In this document: positions 15,875 to 24,378 of the stretch, in pieces | How the letters are laid out: every line of letters starts with the position of its first letter | How positions within the stretch are numbered: position 1 is the first letter of the stretch | Assembly: GCF_021442325.1 (NCBI RefSeq) | Contig: NZ_CP087879.1 | Location: 124,001 to 188,000 of the forward strand | Source of the DNA: Agromyces marinus | GTDB lineage: Bacteria; Actinomycetota; Actinomycetes; Actinomycetales; Microbacteriaceae | Direction of reading: 5' to 3' | Length of the DNA: 64,000 nt | Notes under the pieces: model-generated | Databases searched by the model: none | The model's input: the letters and a program-made list of their open reading frames with translations, nothing else | Told to the model about the DNA's origin: nothing | Translations under genes and position numbers: made by a program

Positions 15875-18288
15875 GGTCGGACCGCCGCGCGCGGAGGCGG
15901 GGGCGTGCGGTAGTCGGTGGTGCGCTGGCGGAACGGGCGGAACAGCGCCGCCGCGATCCGCGCGCCCTCCGCGAGCGGGAGCTCCCGTCCGTGCTCGACC
16001 CCCGCCTCCGGAAGCACCCGCCCGTCGAGGAGGGTGCCGCCGAGATCGTCTCCGCCGGCACGCAGCAGTTCGCGGGCGACGGTGGTGCCGACGCGGGGCC
16101 AGGGAACCTGGATGTGGGGGATGCTTCCGCTGAGCGCGAGGCGCGAGACGGCGACCATCGCTCGGTGCTCGTCGAGCGGTGAACGGTTCGGGACCAGCGG
16201 GACCCCGCCGAGCGGTCCGGGCAGGGGGATCGGGACGAACTCGGTGAATCCGCGCGTCGAGTCCTGGATCGAGCGGATGCGACGGAGGTGGGCGATCCGC
16301 TCCCGAGCCGTCTCGGCGTGGCCGTAGAAGATCACCGACGTCGAGCGCAGTCCCGCCCGATGGGCGGTCGTGACGGCCTCGACCCAGTCCTCGATCGCGA
16401 GATCGTCGGGGGCGACGAGTCGGCGCACGCGCTCGCTCAGGACCTTGACCCCGGTTCCGGGGACGGTGCCGACCCCGGCGTCGCGCAGTGCCTCGATCGC
16501 GCCCTCGAGTCCGAGGCCCCCGCGGTCGGCGAGGTCTCGCACATCCTGGGGGCGGTAGGCGTGCACGTGCAGGTCGGGTGCGGCGAGCACGACCGCGCGG
16601 ACGATGTCGAGGTAGGCGGAGGGGTCCTGGTCGTCGCCGATACGTCCCTGGATGCACAGTTCGGTCGCCCCGAGCTGCCGGGCGTCCGCTGCGATGGCCG
16701 CGACGTCGTCGAGGGTGAAGGTTCCGGACTCGCGGGTCGCTGCGGCCCGGAAGCCGCTCGAGGTGAGGTTGCGGTTGGCGACGAGGCTCACCGCTTCGCC
16801 GACCGTGTAGCGGCGGACATCGTCCGCGGTGCCGGTCAGCTCGTCGAGGTCCGGGCCGGTCGCCTCGAGCAGCGCCGTCCACTCGGCGTCGTCGAGCGAC
16901 GTCGGGTCGGCGGCAGCGGTCGCGGCCAGCGACGCGATGGGCCCGGCAGTCCGGGCCGGACTCCGTGCCGGCCGCGCGGAGGTGGACGGCTCGTCGAGCC
17001 GGACGGCGTCGGTCGCGTCGGCTCCGGGCGCACCCGGGACGGCGAGCCGCGAGGCGGGATCCGCCAGGGCGGCGACCGGTCCGTGCAGCTCCGCGTCGAT
17101 CCAGGTGGCCGCGTCGCGCACGTACTCGGGGTGCGCGGTGAGGCGCTCGCGGAGCTCGTAGCCGAGGTCTGCGGTGCGTGCGGCGAGGTCGTCGAGGTGC
17201 GGCCACGGGCGCTCGGGGTTGACGTGGTCGGCGGTGAGCGGCGAGACGCCGCCCCAGTCGTCGGCCCCGGCCCGGACGAGCAGGTCGAACTCCGCCGGAT
17301 CGGAGAGGTTCGGCGGGACCTGGATGCGCATGCCCGGGCCCATGACGAGCCGGGCGACCGCGACGGCCGCGATGTACTCGAGGGTGTCGGCATCCGGTCT
17401 GCCCTGCATCGCGGTCCGCGGCTTCGCGCGGAAGTTCTGGACGATGACCTCCTGGATGTGCCCGACGCCGTCGCGGCGGTGGCGGTCGTTCGCGTCCCTG
17501 ATCGCGACGAGCGATTCGGCGCGGTCGCGCAGCGATTCGCCGATGCCGACGAGGATGCCGGTCGTGAACGGCACGCTCGCGCGCCCGGTCGCCTCGAGCA
17601 CTTCGAGCCGGACCGCCGGGTCCTTGTCGGGCGAGCCGTGGTGCACGGCGCCCGGTTCCTCGTAGAGCCGCCTCGAGGTGGTCTCGAGCATCATGCCCAT
17701 CGAGGGTGCGGTCGGACGCAGCGCGCGGATCTCGTCCGCGGTCATCACGCCGGGGTTGAGGTGGGCCAGCATGCCGGTCTCGGTCGTGATCAGCCGCGCG
17801 ATCGCACCGACGTACTCGATCGTCGACGCGTACCCGTTCGCGTCGAGCCATGCGCGCGCCTCGGGCCAACGTTCCTCGGGGCGGTCGCCGAGGGTCAGCA
17901 GCGCCTCCTTGCATCCCATGGCGCGGCCCTGTCGGACGACCGCGAGCACCTGCTCGGGCGACATGTACACGGGCTTGCGCTGCTTGAGCAGTTGGCCCGG
18001 GGTGTCGACGAAGACGCAGTAGTGGCACCGGTCGCGGCACAGGGTGGTCAGCGGGACGAAGACCTTGCGGGAGTACGTGATGGTCTTCGCCCGCCCGGCT
18101 GCGACGAGCCCGGCGTCGCGCGCGGCGGCGGCGAGTCCGAGCAGGCGTTCGAGTCGTTCGCCCGTCGCCGACAGGAGCTGTTCCGCGTCGTGCACGTCGA
18201 GCTGCTCGCCCGCTTCCGCTCGGGCGAACGCGGTGTCGATGCCGGCACCGTCACCGGTCAAAGTGGATTCTGGATCCAGAATACGCAT
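15871..18288 (-). CDS. FbiC-like CofG-CofH fusion with a CofH half lacking the radical-SAM cysteines
   Basis: About 805 residues in the FbiC arrangement: an N-terminal CofG domain and a C-terminal CofH domain, which together normally make the deazaflavin FO of cofactor F420. The CofG half has an intact radical-SAM motif, Cys84-x3-Cys88-x2-Cys91 (CRDRCHYC). The CofH half keeps family features (VANRN near residue 504, ELCIQGRI, GHAETARERI, the terminal FRQRTTDY), but the Cys-x3-Cys-x2-Cys expected just after NRN is absent: the frame runs NRNLTSSGFRAAATRESG, and the whole half has a single cysteine. No frameshift explains this. The ATG at 18288 is preferred over an extended start. The ATGA overlap ties it to the monooxygenase. 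Confidence 0.85.
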   Translation of the reverse strand: MRILDPESTLTGDGAGIDTAFARAEAGEQLDVHDAEQLLSATGERLERLLGLAAAARDAGLVAAGRAKTITYSRKVFVPLTTLCRDRCHYCVFVDTPGQLLKQRKPVYMSPEQVLAVVRQGRAMGCKEALLTLGDRPEERWPEARAWLDANGYASTIEYVGAIARLITTETGMLAHLNPGVMTADEIRALRPTAPSMGMMLETTSRRLYEEPGAVHHGSPDKDPAVRLEVLEATGRASVPFTTGILVGIGESLRDRAESLVAIRDANDRHRRDGVGHIQEVIVQNFRAKPRTAMQGRPDADTLEYIAAVAVARLVMGPGMRIQVPPNLSDPAEFDLLVRAGADDWGGVSPLTADHVNPERPWPHLDDLAARTADLGYELRERLTAHPEYVRDAATWIDAELHGPVAALADPASRLAVPGAPGADATDAVRLDEPSTSARPARSPARTAGPIASLAATAAADPTSLDDAEWTALLEATGPDLDELTGTADDVRRYTVGEAVSLVANRNLTSSGFRAAATRESGTFTLDDVAAIAADARQLGATELCIQGRIGDDQDPSAYLDIVRAVVLAAPDLHVHAYRPQDVRDLADRGGLGLEGAIEALRDAGVGTVPGTGVKVLSERVRRLVAPDDLAIEDWVEAVTTAHRAGLRSTSVIFYGHAETARERIAHLRRIRSIQDSTRGFTEFVPIPLPGPLGGVPLVPNRSPLDEHRAMVAVSRLALSGSIPHIQVPWPRVGTTVARELLRAGGDDLGGTLLDGRVLPEAGVEHGRELPLAEGARIAAALFRPFRQRTTDYRTPPPPRAAVRP
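18267..18282. promoter_or_regulatory. Perfect 16-bp palindrome at the start of the CofGH gene
   Basis: ATTCTGGATCCAGAAT is a perfect dyad beginning about 4 bp inside the coding region of the CofGH gene. Size and symmetry fit a dimeric repressor site, and the TGGATCCA centre resembles sites of some GntR-type regulators. GACAAT lies 5 nt before the ATG on the minus strand and could be the -10 of a leaderless promoter, so a bound protein would cover the initially transcribed region. Confidence 0.5.
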
Positions 18289-18402
18289 GTCAGATTGTCT
18301 CACCGATTCCCGCTTTCCGACCCACCGATTTCCGGAGGCTCCCGTCCCGTTCCGCACCCCGCACGAACGCGTGGCCCTGCCGCGCAGACGCGCTGTTCCG
18401 GC

Positions 18403-19206
18403 TCACGCCGTCGGCTCGTCCCTCGGTGCGGCGTGCAGCGTGCGCACGCCATCGAGCACCGCCAGGTGGGTCTCGCGCGCGCCGAGGATGCGGAAGTGCC
18501 CGGCCACGGGCACCCGGATGTTCGTCGCGCCGTCCAGCACGCTTCCGTCGGGGATGTGGGGGTCGAAGTCGCCGAACACCGAGACGATGCGCGCGTTCGC
18601 CGAGGTCGCCCGGCCGAGCATCACGATCGTCTCGTCGGTCGGCAGCAGTGCTCGCACGCTCGGATCCAGCACCAGCCCGGCCATGCTCGAACCGCCGAAC
18701 GGGGTGCAGACGGCGACGAGCCCGAGCAGCCCGGCCGTGGCATCCGCTTCACCGGCGACCAGCACGTGCTTGGCGACCAGTCCGCCCTTGCTGTGCGCGA
18801 CGACGATGCGCCCCTCGGGCGGCGCCGGGGTCCGGGCGAGGACCCGGCCGAGCCGCCCCGCGGTCGACGCGATGCCGCGGCGGTTCGAGCCGAGGCCGTG
18901 GACGACGCGGACCCGATAGCCGGCCTCGTTCAGCGCGTCGCCGATCGGCCTGAGGAACGACCAGTGCTCGTAGATCCCGGGCAGCAGGACGAGCTCGGGC
19001 AGGTCGCGGCGGCCCGCGCTCCACGACCTCGGCGGGTTCCAGCCCTCCGCGACGATCGCGAGCTGCCGGAGCCCCGCGTAGAGGTAGTCCAGCGCCCACG
19101 AGCCCAGGCGTGCGAGCGCGGACCGGGTCGCCCCGGGCGGGGTCGCCCCGCGTGGGTTCGGCCCGCGTGGGGTCGACCCGCGATCGAATCCGCCTGCACG
19201 CGGCAT
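18403..19206 (-). CDS. Alpha/beta-hydrolase, lipase/acyltransferase-like
   Basis: A 267-residue alpha/beta-hydrolase of the triacylglycerol lipase/PGAP1-like group. The nucleophile elbow is VVAHSKGG, with the catalytic Ser in A-H-S-K-G; LPGIYEHW forms the oxyanion region; VFGDFDPHIPDG and VAGHFRIL give plausible acid and histidine. The Arg/Pro/Gly-rich N-terminus of about 30 residues is encoded by repetitive GC-rich DNA. The ATG at 19206 has GGAAGGGGGG upstream; the more distal ATG at 19233 is disfavoured because it lies beside a terminator hairpin. Substrate unknown. Confidence 0.78.
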   Translation of the reverse strand: MPRAGGFDRGSTPRGPNPRGATPPGATRSALARLGSWALDYLYAGLRQLAIVAEGWNPPRSWSAGRRDLPELVLLPGIYEHWSFLRPIGDALNEAGYRVRVVHGLGSNRRGIASTAGRLGRVLARTPAPPEGRIVVAHSKGGLVAKHVLVAGEADATAGLLGLVAVCTPFGGSSMAGLVLDPSVRALLPTDETIVMLGRATSANARIVSVFGDFDPHIPDGSVLDGATNIRVPVAGHFRILGARETHLAVLDGVRTLHAAPRDEPTA

Positions 19207-19237
19207 CCGCACCCCCCTTCCGAACTCGATCATGCCC

Positions 19238-19293
19238 GAGTGGGTGCCATGTGCACCGCCCGCGCCCGGGAACGGTGCAGATGGCACCCACTC
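19238..19293. terminator. Long hairpin, family A copy 3
   Basis: Arms 19238-19258 and 19273-19293 pair at 20 of 21 positions around a 14-nt loop. The core GTGGGTGCCATGTGCACCG is identical to that at 5569. It lies directly downstream of the minus-strand Nudix gene and upstream of the hydrolase gene, so it should end the Nudix transcript. Confidence 0.65.
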
Positions 19294-19360
19294 GCGGCGC
19301 AGCGAGGCGGGGAGGGGGTGGGTGGGCAGGGCTGGGGGGCGGGTGCGCGCGGGGCGCGGC

Positions 19361-19765
19361 TCAGTCGATGAGACCGGATGCCGCGAGGCGGCGCAGCACC
19401 TCCGCGCCCGCCGGCGGGCACCGGTGCGTGTCGGCCGTGCCGACCCAGTGCAGCGCGCCGACCTCGTTCGACGGCACCGGGGCGGCATCCGTCTCGGCGA
19501 GGAAGACGTGCATGCGCACGTGCTGACCCTCGCCCTGCCCGTGCGCGAGCTCGCGCACCGTGAACGCCTCGACCAGGCCGGCCGGGTCGAGCACGAGCCC
19601 GACCTCCTCGAGCGCCTCGCGCGCGGCGGCCTCCGCGGGCGTCTCGCCCGCGTCGAGCTTCCCGCCCGGCATGTAGTGCACGTCGCGGCCACGCGCGGTC
19701 ACCATGAGCACCCGCCGATCGCGGACGAGGGCGATCGCGGCGACGTGCAGGTCGGGCAGGGGCAT
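19361..19765 (-). CDS. Nudix hydrolase
   Basis: A 134-residue Nudix protein with the complete signature Gx5Ex7REUxEExGU: GGKLDAGE, then REALEEVGL, at about residues 34-57. It hydrolyses a nucleoside diphosphate linked to another group, but the substrate cannot be read from the sequence. It lies 23 bp downstream of the deacetylase gene and in the same direction; TACGGT 7 nt before its ATG may be its own leaderless -10. A family A hairpin follows its stop. Confidence 0.88.
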   Translation of the reverse strand: MPLPDLHVAAIALVRDRRVLMVTARGRDVHYMPGGKLDAGETPAEAAAREALEEVGLVLDPAGLVEAFTVRELAHGQGEGQHVRMHVFLAETDAAPVPSNEVGALHWVGTADTHRCPPAGAEVLRRLAASGLID

Positions 19766-19788
19766 GCCCACCACCGTATCCGGGACCC

Positions 19789-20553
19789 TCAGGGGTGCTG
19801 CTCCGAGGTGAACACGTCGTTCAGCGTCACCGTCTGCAGTCCGCGCTCCTCGAGGATCGACTCCAGGCGCCCGAACACCCGCGTGACCGGGTCGTGGTTC
19901 AGGTGGCCGATGACGATGCGGCCCGGGCCGAACCACTCGTCGGCGAGGGCGACGATCTCCTCCGGCCCGAGGGCGCCCGAGTCGCCGAGCGTGCCGTACC
20001 AGAGCGTCGGGACCGTGTACCCGACGGCGGCCGCCGCCGCGTCGACGCGCGCGTCGTGCCGGCCGTACGGCGGGCGGAAGTACGGTCGCGCGTCGACCCC
20101 GTACACCGACTCGAGGTAGTCGTGGTTGTGCTCGAGCTGCCACTGGATCTCGGCGTCGCTCAGCGTCGTGAGGTCCGGGTGCGACCAGGTGTGGTTCGCG
20201 AGCTGGACCTGCCCGCGCTCGACGAGCGGCCGCAGCGCGTCCGCGTGCTCGTCCCAGGCCGGGTAGACGCCGTTCGCGAACATGGTGAGACGGATGCCGC
20301 TGGCCGCCGCGAACGCGACGTACGCGCCGACCACCGCCGAGTCGGTGCCGTCGTCGACGGTCCACGCGAGCACGTCGCCGGCGCTCTCCGGCAGGGCGGT
20401 CAGCGCGCCCGGCGGCACCGGGACGCGATCGAGTTCGGGGGCCGGGTGCTCGGCGGCGGCATCCGCTTCACCGCGTTCGACCGCCCAGCGGCCGAGGGCC
20501 AGCACGCCGACCGCGGCGACGCCGGTGAGGAACACCCGACGTGTGAAGCCCAC
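19789..20553 (-). CDS. Tat-exported polysaccharide deacetylase (NodB domain)
   Basis: A 254-residue carbohydrate esterase family 4 protein. The N-terminus TRRVFLTGVAAVGVLALG is a likely twin-arginine signal, so the enzyme acts outside the membrane. NodB motifs are present: WTVDDG (catalytic Asp pair), NHTWSHPDL (His-x3-His metal site) and FRPPYGRHD. It would remove acetyl groups from peptidoglycan or another surface polysaccharide. The GTG at 20553 is chosen because GGGAGGGGG lies upstream and the signal peptide starts there. Confidence 0.85.
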   Translation of the reverse strand: MGFTRRVFLTGVAAVGVLALGRWAVERGEADAAAEHPAPELDRVPVPPGALTALPESAGDVLAWTVDDGTDSAVVGAYVAFAAASGIRLTMFANGVYPAWDEHADALRPLVERGQVQLANHTWSHPDLTTLSDAEIQWQLEHNHDYLESVYGVDARPYFRPPYGRHDARVDAAAAAVGYTVPTLWYGTLGDSGALGPEEIVALADEWFGPGRIVIGHLNHDPVTRVFGRLESILEERGLQTVTLNDVFTSEQHP

Positions 20554-20681
20554 GATGCCCGCCCCCTCCCGTCGCCGGGAATCCGGCCCACTCCCGCTGT
20601 TGTACCGCGCTCGGCGGCCGGCGTCGGGCCGTCGCGTCCGCGCGGCGCGAAGCCGAGGCATCCGTCGCCCCGCGCATTTCG

Positions 20682-20687
20682 TAGGAT
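20682..20687 (+). promoter_or_regulatory. Probable -10 element of glyS
   Basis: TAGGAT lies about 63 bp before the glyS GTG, which would leave a leader of about 55 nt ending in a TGGAG ribosome site. I see no T-box-like structure in this short leader. Confidence 0.4.
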
Positions 20688-20750
20688 GGAGAGCGACTTC
20701 GCGGGCGACTGGCCCGACGACTCCCCTCTTCCAGGACCATTGGAGCCACC

Positions 20751-22136
20751 GTGGCCGCACCCAGCCGTCTCGAATCCGTCATCACCCTCGCCCAGCACCG
20801 GGGCTTCGTCTTCCAGGCCGGTGAGATCTACGGCGGATCCCGGTCGGCCTGGGACTACGGCCCCCTCGGCGTCGAGCTGAAGGAGAACATCAAGCGCCAG
20901 TGGTGGCGCTCGATGGTGCAGGGCCGCGACGACGTCGTCGGCCTCGACTCCAGCGTCATCCTGCCCCGGCAGGTGTGGGAGGCCTCCGGTCACGTCGAGG
21001 TGTTCTCCGACCCGCTCGTCGAATGCCTGCAGTGCCACAAGCGGTTCCGCGAGGACCACCTCATCGAGGCGTACGAGGCCAAGAAGGGCCGCGCGCCCGA
21101 GAACGGCCTCGGCGACATCGTGTGCAGCAACTGCGGCACGCGCGGCCAGTGGACCGAGCCGCGCGAGTTCTCGGGCCTGCTGAAGACCTTCCTCGGCCCC
21201 GTCGACGACGCGGCCGGCATGCACTACCTGCGCCCCGAGACCGCGCAGGGCATCTTCGTGAACTTCGGCAACGTGCTGCAGGCGGCGCGCATGAAGCCGC
21301 CGTTCGGCATCGGCCAGATCGGCAAGTCGTTCCGCAACGAGATCACGCCCGGCAACTTCATCTTCCGCACGCGCGAGTTCGAGCAGATGGAGATGGAGTT
21401 CTTCGTCGAGCCCGGAACCGATGAAGAGTGGCACCAGTACTGGATCGACACCCGATTCCAGTGGTACGTCGACCTCGGCATCGACCCCGAGAACCTGCGC
21501 CTGTTCGAGCACCCGAAGGACAAGCTCAGCCACTACTCCAAGCGCACCGTCGACGTCGAGTACCGCTTCGGCTTCACCGGCGGTGAGTGGGGCGAGCTCG
21601 AGGGCGTCGCGAACCGCACCGACTTCGACCTGTCGACCCACGCCGAGCACTCCGGCAAGGAGCTGTCGTACTTCGACCAGCAGAAGAACGAGCGCTGGAC
21701 CCCGTACGTCATCGAACCCGCGGCAGGCCTGACCCGCTCGCTCATGGCGTTCCTCGTCGACGCATACCACGTGGAGGAGGTGCCGAACGCGAAGGGCGGC
21801 GTCGACACCCGCACGGTCCTGAAGCTCGACCCGCGCCTCGCGCCGGTCAAGGCGGCCGTGCTGCCGCTCTCGCGCAACGAGAAGCTCTCGCCGCTCGCGC
21901 GCGAGGTCGCCGCGACGCTCCGGAAGCACTGGAACGTCGACTTCGACGACGCCGGCGCGATCGGTCGCCGCTACCGCCGACAGGACGAGATCGGCACGCC
22001 GTTCTGCGTCACCGTCGACTTCGACTCGCTCGACGACGACGCCGTGACGGTGCGCGACCGCGACAGCATGGGCCAGCAGCGCGTGCCGCTCGCCGAGCTC
22101 GAGGGGTACCTGGCCTCGCGCCTCGTCGGCGCCTGA
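20751..22136 (+). CDS. glyS: Glycyl-tRNA synthetase (dimeric type)
   Basis: A 461-residue class II aminoacyl-tRNA synthetase of the alpha-2 type used by actinobacteria. It shows [15 protein letters not shown] at the N-terminus, a zinc-like insertion (CLQC then CSNCG), the class II motif 2 region [20 protein letters not shown], and the anticodon-binding domain from about residue 360. The GTG start has TGGAG upstream. It is divergent from the deacetylase gene. Length is normal. Confidence 0.96.
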   Translation: MAAPSRLESVITLAQHRGFVFQAGEIYGGSRSAWDYGPLGVELKENIKRQWWRSMVQGRDDVVGLDSSVILPRQVWEASGHVEVFSDPLVECLQCHKRFREDHLIEAYEAKKGRAPENGLGDIVCSNCGTRGQWTEPREFSGLLKTFLGPVDDAAGMHYLRPETAQGIFVNFGNVLQAARMKPPFGIGQIGKSFRNEITPGNFIFRTREFEQMEMEFFVEPGTDEEWHQYWIDTRFQWYVDLGIDPENLRLFEHPKDKLSHYSKRTVDVEYRFGFTGGEWGELEGVANRTDFDLSTHAEHSGKELSYFDQQKNERWTPYVIEPAAGLTRSLMAFLVDAYHVEEVPNAKGGVDTRTVLKLDPRLAPVKAAVLPLSRNEKLSPLAREVAATLRKHWNVDFDDAGAIGRRYRRQDEIGTPFCVTVDFDSLDDDAVTVRDRDSMGQQRVPLAELEGYLASRLVGA

Positions 22137-22150
22137 GCGCTGCGGCCTGC

Positions 22151-22180
22151 CCCCCGCTGCCCCCCGCTGCCCCCCGCTGC
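22151..22180. repeat. Three tandem copies of a 10-bp unit
   Basis: CCCCCGCTGC is repeated exactly three times just after the glyS stop and immediately before a long hairpin. No coding role is visible. Confidence 0.7.
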
Positions 22181-22181
22181 G

Positions 22182-22240
22182 CCGAGTGTCCAGAAGGTGC
22201 CGCCTCGATCGCCTCGAAGCGACATCCGCTGGACACTCGG
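22182..22240. terminator. Long hairpin downstream of glyS
   Basis: The outer arms CCGAGTGTCCAG and CTGGACACTCGG pair perfectly over 12 bp. The pairing continues imperfectly inward to about 27 bp (22 of 27 matched), leaving a 5-nt loop. It is placed like the family A and C hairpins but has a different arm sequence. Probable glyS terminator. Confidence 0.6.
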
Positions 22241-22381
22241 TGCATGGGCTCGGCGGGTGGGGGGCGCGTGGGAGGGAGCTGGGTGTCAGGGTTCCGTAAT
22301 GCGGTGGCCGGGCGGGGGGCCGATCCAGGACGTACCGTGGAGGGAACGGGCCGAGGTCGCCCGTGGAACGAGGAAGCCGCC

Positions 22382-22888
22382 ATGCCCGAACGCCCCGCCC
22401 GCCCGCTCGCAGCGTCGGTGCTGCTCATCGCCGCGCTCGCGCTGACCGGCTGCGCCACGCAGGCGACGGATGCCTCCGGCGCGAGCGCCGACCCTGCACC
22501 CACGACGGAGCAGACGCCCGAGCCCACGACCGACGCGAGCGATGAGCCGGCGGCGTCCGAGGACGCGGCCGACGCCCCCGCCGAGGGCGCATACCTCGAC
22601 TACACCGACGGCGCCATCGAGGCGACCGCGGGCCCCAAGGCGCTCTTCTTCCACGCGTCCTGGTGCCCGAAGTGCCGTGCGCTCGACGAGGACCTGAAGG
22701 CGCAGGGCGCCCCCGACGGGCTGACCGTCTTCAAGGTCGACTACGACTCGCGCACCGACCTGCGGCAGGAGTACGGCGTGACGCTGCAGACGACGATCGT
22801 GTTCGTCGACGACGCGGGCGAGATGATCTCGAGCACCGTGCTCTACGACGACCCGTCGGTCGAATCGCTCGTCGACGCGATGCCGTGA
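22382..22888 (+). CDS. Thioredoxin-like lipoprotein
   Basis: A 168-residue exported lipoprotein: signal peptide ending in the lipobox LTGC (Cys24), a roughly 45-residue Asp/Ala/Pro/Thr linker, then a thioredoxin fold with the redox motif Trp-Cys95-Pro-Lys-Cys98 and a later TTIVFVDDAG strand. It should act as an extracytoplasmic thiol oxidoreductase. The next gene, a CcdA-like electron carrier 16 bp downstream, is the natural electron donor. AGGAAG precedes the ATG. Confidence 0.85.
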   Translation: MPERPARPLAASVLLIAALALTGCATQATDASGASADPAPTTEQTPEPTTDASDEPAASEDAADAPAEGAYLDYTDGAIEATAGPKALFFHASWCPKCRALDEDLKAQGAPDGLTVFKVDYDSRTDLRQEYGVTLQTTIVFVDDAGEMISSTVLYDDPSVESLVDAMP

Positions 22889-22904
22889 GGCCGGGGACCG
22901 CCCG

Positions 22905-23645
22905 GTGAACGCTTCGTTGACCCTCGCGCTCGCCGCGGGCGTGCTGACCGTCGCCGCTCCGTGCGTGCTGCCGCTGCTGCCGGTCGTCGTCGGCGGCGCG
23001 ATCGTGCGAGACGGCGACACGCGGCGCGCACGGTGGCGCCCGTTCGTGATCGCGGGCTCGCTCGCGGCATCCGTCGTCGTGTTCACGCTCCTGCTCAAGG
23101 CGACCACCGCCCTGCTCGGCGTCCCGCCGCAGGTGTGGCAGGTGGTCGCGGGCGCGATCGTGATCCTGCTCGGCGTCGACCTGCTCTTCCCGCGGCTGTG
23201 GGACCGCGTCTCGACGGGACTCGGGTTGCAGGCGCGCAGCGGCGCGATGCTCGACGCGTCGGTGCGGCGGCAGAGCGTCGGCGGCGACATCCTGACCGGT
23301 GCGGCCCTCGGGCCGGTGTTCTCGAGTTGCAGCCCGACCTATGCGCTCATCGTCGCGGCCGTGCTCCCGGTGTCGTTCGCCGAGGGCGTCGCGTACGTCG
23401 TCGCCTACGCCGTCGGCCTGGCGGGGATGCTGCTGCTCATCGCGCTGCTCGGTCGCAGCCTGGTGCGCCGGCTCGGCTGGCTCGCGAATCCCGACGGCTG
23501 GTTCCGCCGCGTCGTCGGCGGCATCTTCATCGTGGTCGGGATCGTCGTCGTCACCGGGTTCGACAAGACGCTCCAGACGTGGATCCTCGACGCCGGGCTG
23601 TACGATCCGATCGCACGCCTGGAAGAGGTGATCGGTGGCGGCTGA
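22905..23645 (+). CDS. CcdA/DsbD-type transmembrane thiol-disulfide carrier
   Basis: A 246-residue membrane protein of the CcdA family, with the paired motifs TVAAPCVLPLLPVVVGG (near residue 20) and GPVFSSCSPTYALIV (near 140), each holding one of the two conserved membrane cysteines that shuttle electrons from cytoplasmic thioredoxin. About six helices. The partner is probably the thioredoxin lipoprotein just upstream. The GTG start follows it by 16 bp, and the 3' end overlaps the response-regulator gene by 11 bp. Confidence 0.87.
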   Translation: MNASLTLALAAGVLTVAAPCVLPLLPVVVGGAIVRDGDTRRARWRPFVIAGSLAASVVVFTLLLKATTALLGVPPQVWQVVAGAIVILLGVDLLFPRLWDRVSTGLGLQARSGAMLDASVRRQSVGGDILTGAALGPVFSSCSPTYALIVAAVLPVSFAEGVAYVVAYAVGLAGMLLLIALLGRSLVRRLGWLANPDGWFRRVVGGIFIVVGIVVVTGFDKTLQTWILDAGLYDPIARLEEVIGGG

Positions 23646-24378
23646 CGCGGACCTGCTGCTCGACGGGCGACTCGTGCTGCTCGTCGATGACGACCCGACC
23701 GTGCTCGAGGTGTGCCGGGCCTACCTCGAGTCGGCCGGCCTGCGCGTGCAGGAGGCCGCCGATGCGTTCGTCGCCCTCGACCGGATCGCCGCCGAGCGGC
23801 CCGACCTCGTCGTGCTCGACCGCATGCTGCCCGGCATCGACGGCATCGAGGTGTGCCGGCGCATCCGGGCCGCGTCGCAGGTGCCGATCATCATGCTCAC
23901 CGCGCTCGGCGGCGAGGACGACCGCATCGCGGGGCTCGAGGCCGGCGTCGACGACTACCTCGCGAAGCCGTTCTCGCCGCGCGAGCTGACGCTGCGGGTG
24001 CAGACCGTGCTGCGCCGGGCGCTCGCCGTCGAGGCCGCCGGTCTCGCTCCGGCCGGCTCCGAGCGTGCCGTGGTCGTCCGTGGGCCGCTGCGGATCGACA
24101 CGGCGGCCCGCACCGTCGAGCTCGACGGCCGTTCGCTCGCGCTGACCCAGCGCGAGTTCGAGCTGCTCGCGTTCCTCGCGCGCCGCCCAGGCACGGTCTT
24201 CTCGCGAGAGGACCTCCTCGCGGCGGTGTGGGGGTGGACGCACGGCGACCCCTCGACGGTCACCGTGCACGTGCGTCGGCTGCGGGAGAAGATCGAGACG
24301 GATGCCGCGAACCCGCGCCTGCTCGTCACGGTGTGGGGGTACGGCTACCGCTTCGACGACCCGGGGGCGACGCCGTGA
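23635..24378 (+). CDS. OmpR-family response regulator
   Basis: A 247-residue regulator: receiver domain (acidic residues in VDDDP near 17-21, phosphoacceptor Asp62 in VVLDRMLPG, KPFSPREL with the conserved Lys) and a C-terminal winged helix ending VTVWGYGYRFDD. It overlaps the CcdA gene upstream and the kinase gene downstream (GTGA), placing the system in the thiol-redox operon. Target genes are unknown; the operon itself is a candidate. Confidence 0.92.
   Translation: MAADADLLLDGRLVLLVDDDPTVLEVCRAYLESAGLRVQEAADAFVALDRIAAERPDLVVLDRMLPGIDGIEVCRRIRAASQVPIIMLTALGGEDDRIAGLEAGVDDYLAKPFSPRELTLRVQTVLRRALAVEAAGLAPAGSERAVVVRGPLRIDTAARTVELDGRSLALTQREFELLAFLARRPGTVFSREDLLAAVWGWTHGDPSTVTVHVRRLREKIETDAANPRLLVTVWGYGYRFDDPGATP

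Noticed and set aside
16738..16790. A sequencing error or frameshift causing the missing CofH cysteines
   Set aside because: The reading frame is continuous through the site, family motifs continue on both sides in the same frame, and the alternative phases do not restore a Cys-x3-Cys-x2-Cys motif.
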